DNA from: an uncultured bacterium
GTDB lineage: Bacteria > Cyanobacteriota > Vampirovibrionia > Gastranaerophilales > Gastranaerophilaceae
Assembly (NCBI GenBank): GCA_949288685.1
Contig: CASELB010000190.1
Location: forward strand, 1-6,068
Direction of reading: 5' to 3'
Length of the DNA: 6,068 nucleotides
Position 1 is the stretch's first letter, and each line of letters begins with the position of its first letter. Positions 4,737-6,068 of this stretch are shown in pieces. The position numbers and the translations under genes are program-made. The notes beneath the pieces are model-generated. The model was not told where the DNA came from. It did no database searches and worked only from the letters and a program-made list of their open reading frames with translations.

Positions 4737-6068
4737 TTAAAGTGAACTATGGATATCTGCGCGGGTAATAACACCTTTTATACGGCATTTGAAATCAGTT
4801 ACTACAAGCCAGTCCGTAGAATTAGAGTGCAGCCGGTAATACGCTTTATACAAACTATCATCGCACGATATTGTTACTGGTGATGGATTCATTAAATTAA
4901 TTACCGGAGTATTTTCAGAAACGCCCTGAAACAATGCATCATCAATATCATCCCTTGTTATAATCCCGCATAAATGTTTTTTATCATCAATAACCGGAAA
5001 TGCATTATGGTTTGATGTCTCAAACCGGGAAATCAGATTTTTAAGAGTATCTTTTTTGCAAACTGTTTCAACAGTTTTTGTCATATAATCTTTAACCTTT
5101 AATCCTGACAAAATTTGTGCCTCGCCAGATTTTTCAGAATTAACAATAAGCATGGAATATATGGGTTTATGCCCTAATTTTTCAGCCACCAGATCAGCAA
5201 TTGCAGCGCTTAACATAATCGGCAAAATATGACTGTACCCTCCCGTCATTTCAAAAACCATAACAACAGCAGTAATAGGAGTCCTTGCAACAGCGGACAA
5301 AAACGCTCCCATACCGATAAGTGCAACAATTACCGGATCTACATCAAATCCGATATAGTTAAAGCCCACACCCGTAATATACCCGAGAAACGCCCCCAGC
5401 ATAAGCATCGGAAGAAAAATTCCGCCTGCAGCGCCTGAACCGAAACAAAACGGAGTAATAAAAAATTTACCGACAAAAATTATACAAACAGTAATTAATG
5501 TAAATTTATGCGAAAGCAGAGCATCCACACCTAAATTACCTGAACCTAAAACATAAGGAATAAATAACCCCGCAACCCCAGTAACAAAGCCTGCAATTGC
5601 AGGCTTTATCCAATTAGGAATATTTTTTAATCCTGCAAAAAATTTATTATTAATAAAAATAATTTTTGAAAAAATAACTCCGAGTATCCCGGCAATTATC
5701 CCTAAAATAATGCACACAGGGATTCCCTCAAAACTAATATCAGATAATACAACAGGGATATAAAAAGAAGGGTTTGCCCCCAGAAAAAACCTTGCAAGTG
5801 CCGCGGCACTAACCGTAGCAACAAGAACAGGAAAGAGTACAGATGGGGAAAATCGGTTTAAAAGTTCTTCCAGCACAAAAATTGCCCCTGCAATAGGCGC
5901 ATTAAACGTTGCCCCGATTGCAGCCCCAGCGCCCGCCGCTATTAGTTTTTCCTGATTTGCCCCTCTCATTTTAAACAACTTGCCAACAAGCGCTCCCGCA
6001 CCCGCTCCAAGCTGCACACTCGGACCTTCCCGACCTAATGATAAACCTGTTCCTATACCGGCAACACC
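4737..6068 (-). CDS. ClC-family chloride channel/antiporter with two CBS domains, 5' end outside window
   Basis: The frame is open to the right edge, so 443 C-terminal residues are visible and the N-terminal part (with the GSGIP motif) is missing. The apparent start at 6017 is only the GTG valine inside the signature GREGPSVQ. That signature (visible residues 12-19) carries the gating glutamate E14, matching Glu148 of E. coli ClC-ec1. FNAPIAGAIFVLEEL has the EE pair whose second residue (E68) matches the proton glutamate Glu203. GGIFLP (215-220) is the third anion-site motif, and KPIYSMLI supplies the central tyrosine matching Tyr445. Having both glutamates suggests H+/Cl- exchange rather than a pure channel. 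Two CBS domains follow at about 325-380 and 389-440 (VKDYMTKTVETV and VINLMNPSPVTI mark their starts), which in this family sense adenine nucleotides. The gene ends 128 nt upstream of creD with no clear terminator. Confidence 0.96.
   Translation of the reverse strand, partial: GVAGIGTGLSLGREGPSVQLGAGAGALVGKLFKMRGANQEKLIAAGAGAAIGATFNAPIAGAIFVLEELLNRFSPSVLFPVLVATVSAAALARFFLGANPSFYIPVVLSDISFEGIPVCIILGIIAGILGVIFSKIIFINNKFFAGLKNIPNWIKPAIAGFVTGVAGLFIPYVLGSGNLGVDALLSHKFTLITVCIIFVGKFFITPFCFGSGAAGGIFLPMLMLGAFLGYITGVGFNYIGFDVDPVIVALIGMGAFLSAVARTPITAVVMVFEMTGGYSHILPIMLSAAIADLVAEKLGHKPIYSMLIVNSEKSGEAQILSGLKVKDYMTKTVETVCKKDTLKNLISRFETSNHNAFPVIDDKKHLCGIITRDDIDDALFQGVSENTPVINLMNPSPVTISCDDSLYKAYYRLHSNSTDWLVVTDFKCRIKGVITRADIHSSL

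Noticed and set aside
5229..5438. Plus-strand open frame of 69 codons
   Set aside because: It is opposite the conserved transmembrane region of the ClC gene and is a low-complexity basic sequence; a shadow.

Overview
This is an AT-rich window with every gene on the minus strand. From left to right it holds the end of a CRISPR array, a WYL-family regulator, an unrecognised protein with a CheD-like domain, a signal-peptide/PDZ protein, a CreD-family membrane protein, and the 3' part of a ClC chloride channel/antiporter gene with two CBS domains. In transcription order the genes run ClC, CreD, PDZ protein, CheD-like protein, WYL regulator, CRISPR array. CreD and an exported PDZ protein suggest a bacterium with a Gram-negative-type envelope. 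The low GC, the type II-C-like CRISPR repeat and the style of the small proteins would fit a host-associated lineage such as Gastranaerophilales or a similar group. That placement is a guess, because no marker gene is present.

The array (1-261) has 36-nt repeats and 29-30-nt spacers. Read on the minus strand, each repeat starts GTTATAG and ends GTATAAT, resembling the type II-C repeats of Neisseria, which start GTTGTAG and end CTACAAT. In that family the 3' end of each repeat is the -10 box of a promoter that drives its own crRNA; here the end is a consensus TATAAT. The most upstream repeat (242-261) keeps only this promoter half and lies 5 nt past the stop codon of the WYL gene, which is transcribed in the same direction. 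No cas gene or convincing tracrRNA is visible; they would have to lie left of position 1 or elsewhere.

The middle region (1338-3237) holds two less familiar proteins. The 356-aa protein has a C-terminal stretch with the Thr-x5-Cys...His layout and following sequence pattern of the chemotaxis deamidase CheD, but no chemotaxis gene is nearby. The 244-aa protein is exported or membrane-anchored, with one PDZ domain and no protease domain. The right part (3301-6068) is conventional: a strong terminator separates the creD unit from the PDZ gene, creD has its own promoter-like sequence, and the ClC gene runs off the right edge. Apart from the array with its adjacent WYL gene, nothing shows the genes working as one pathway.
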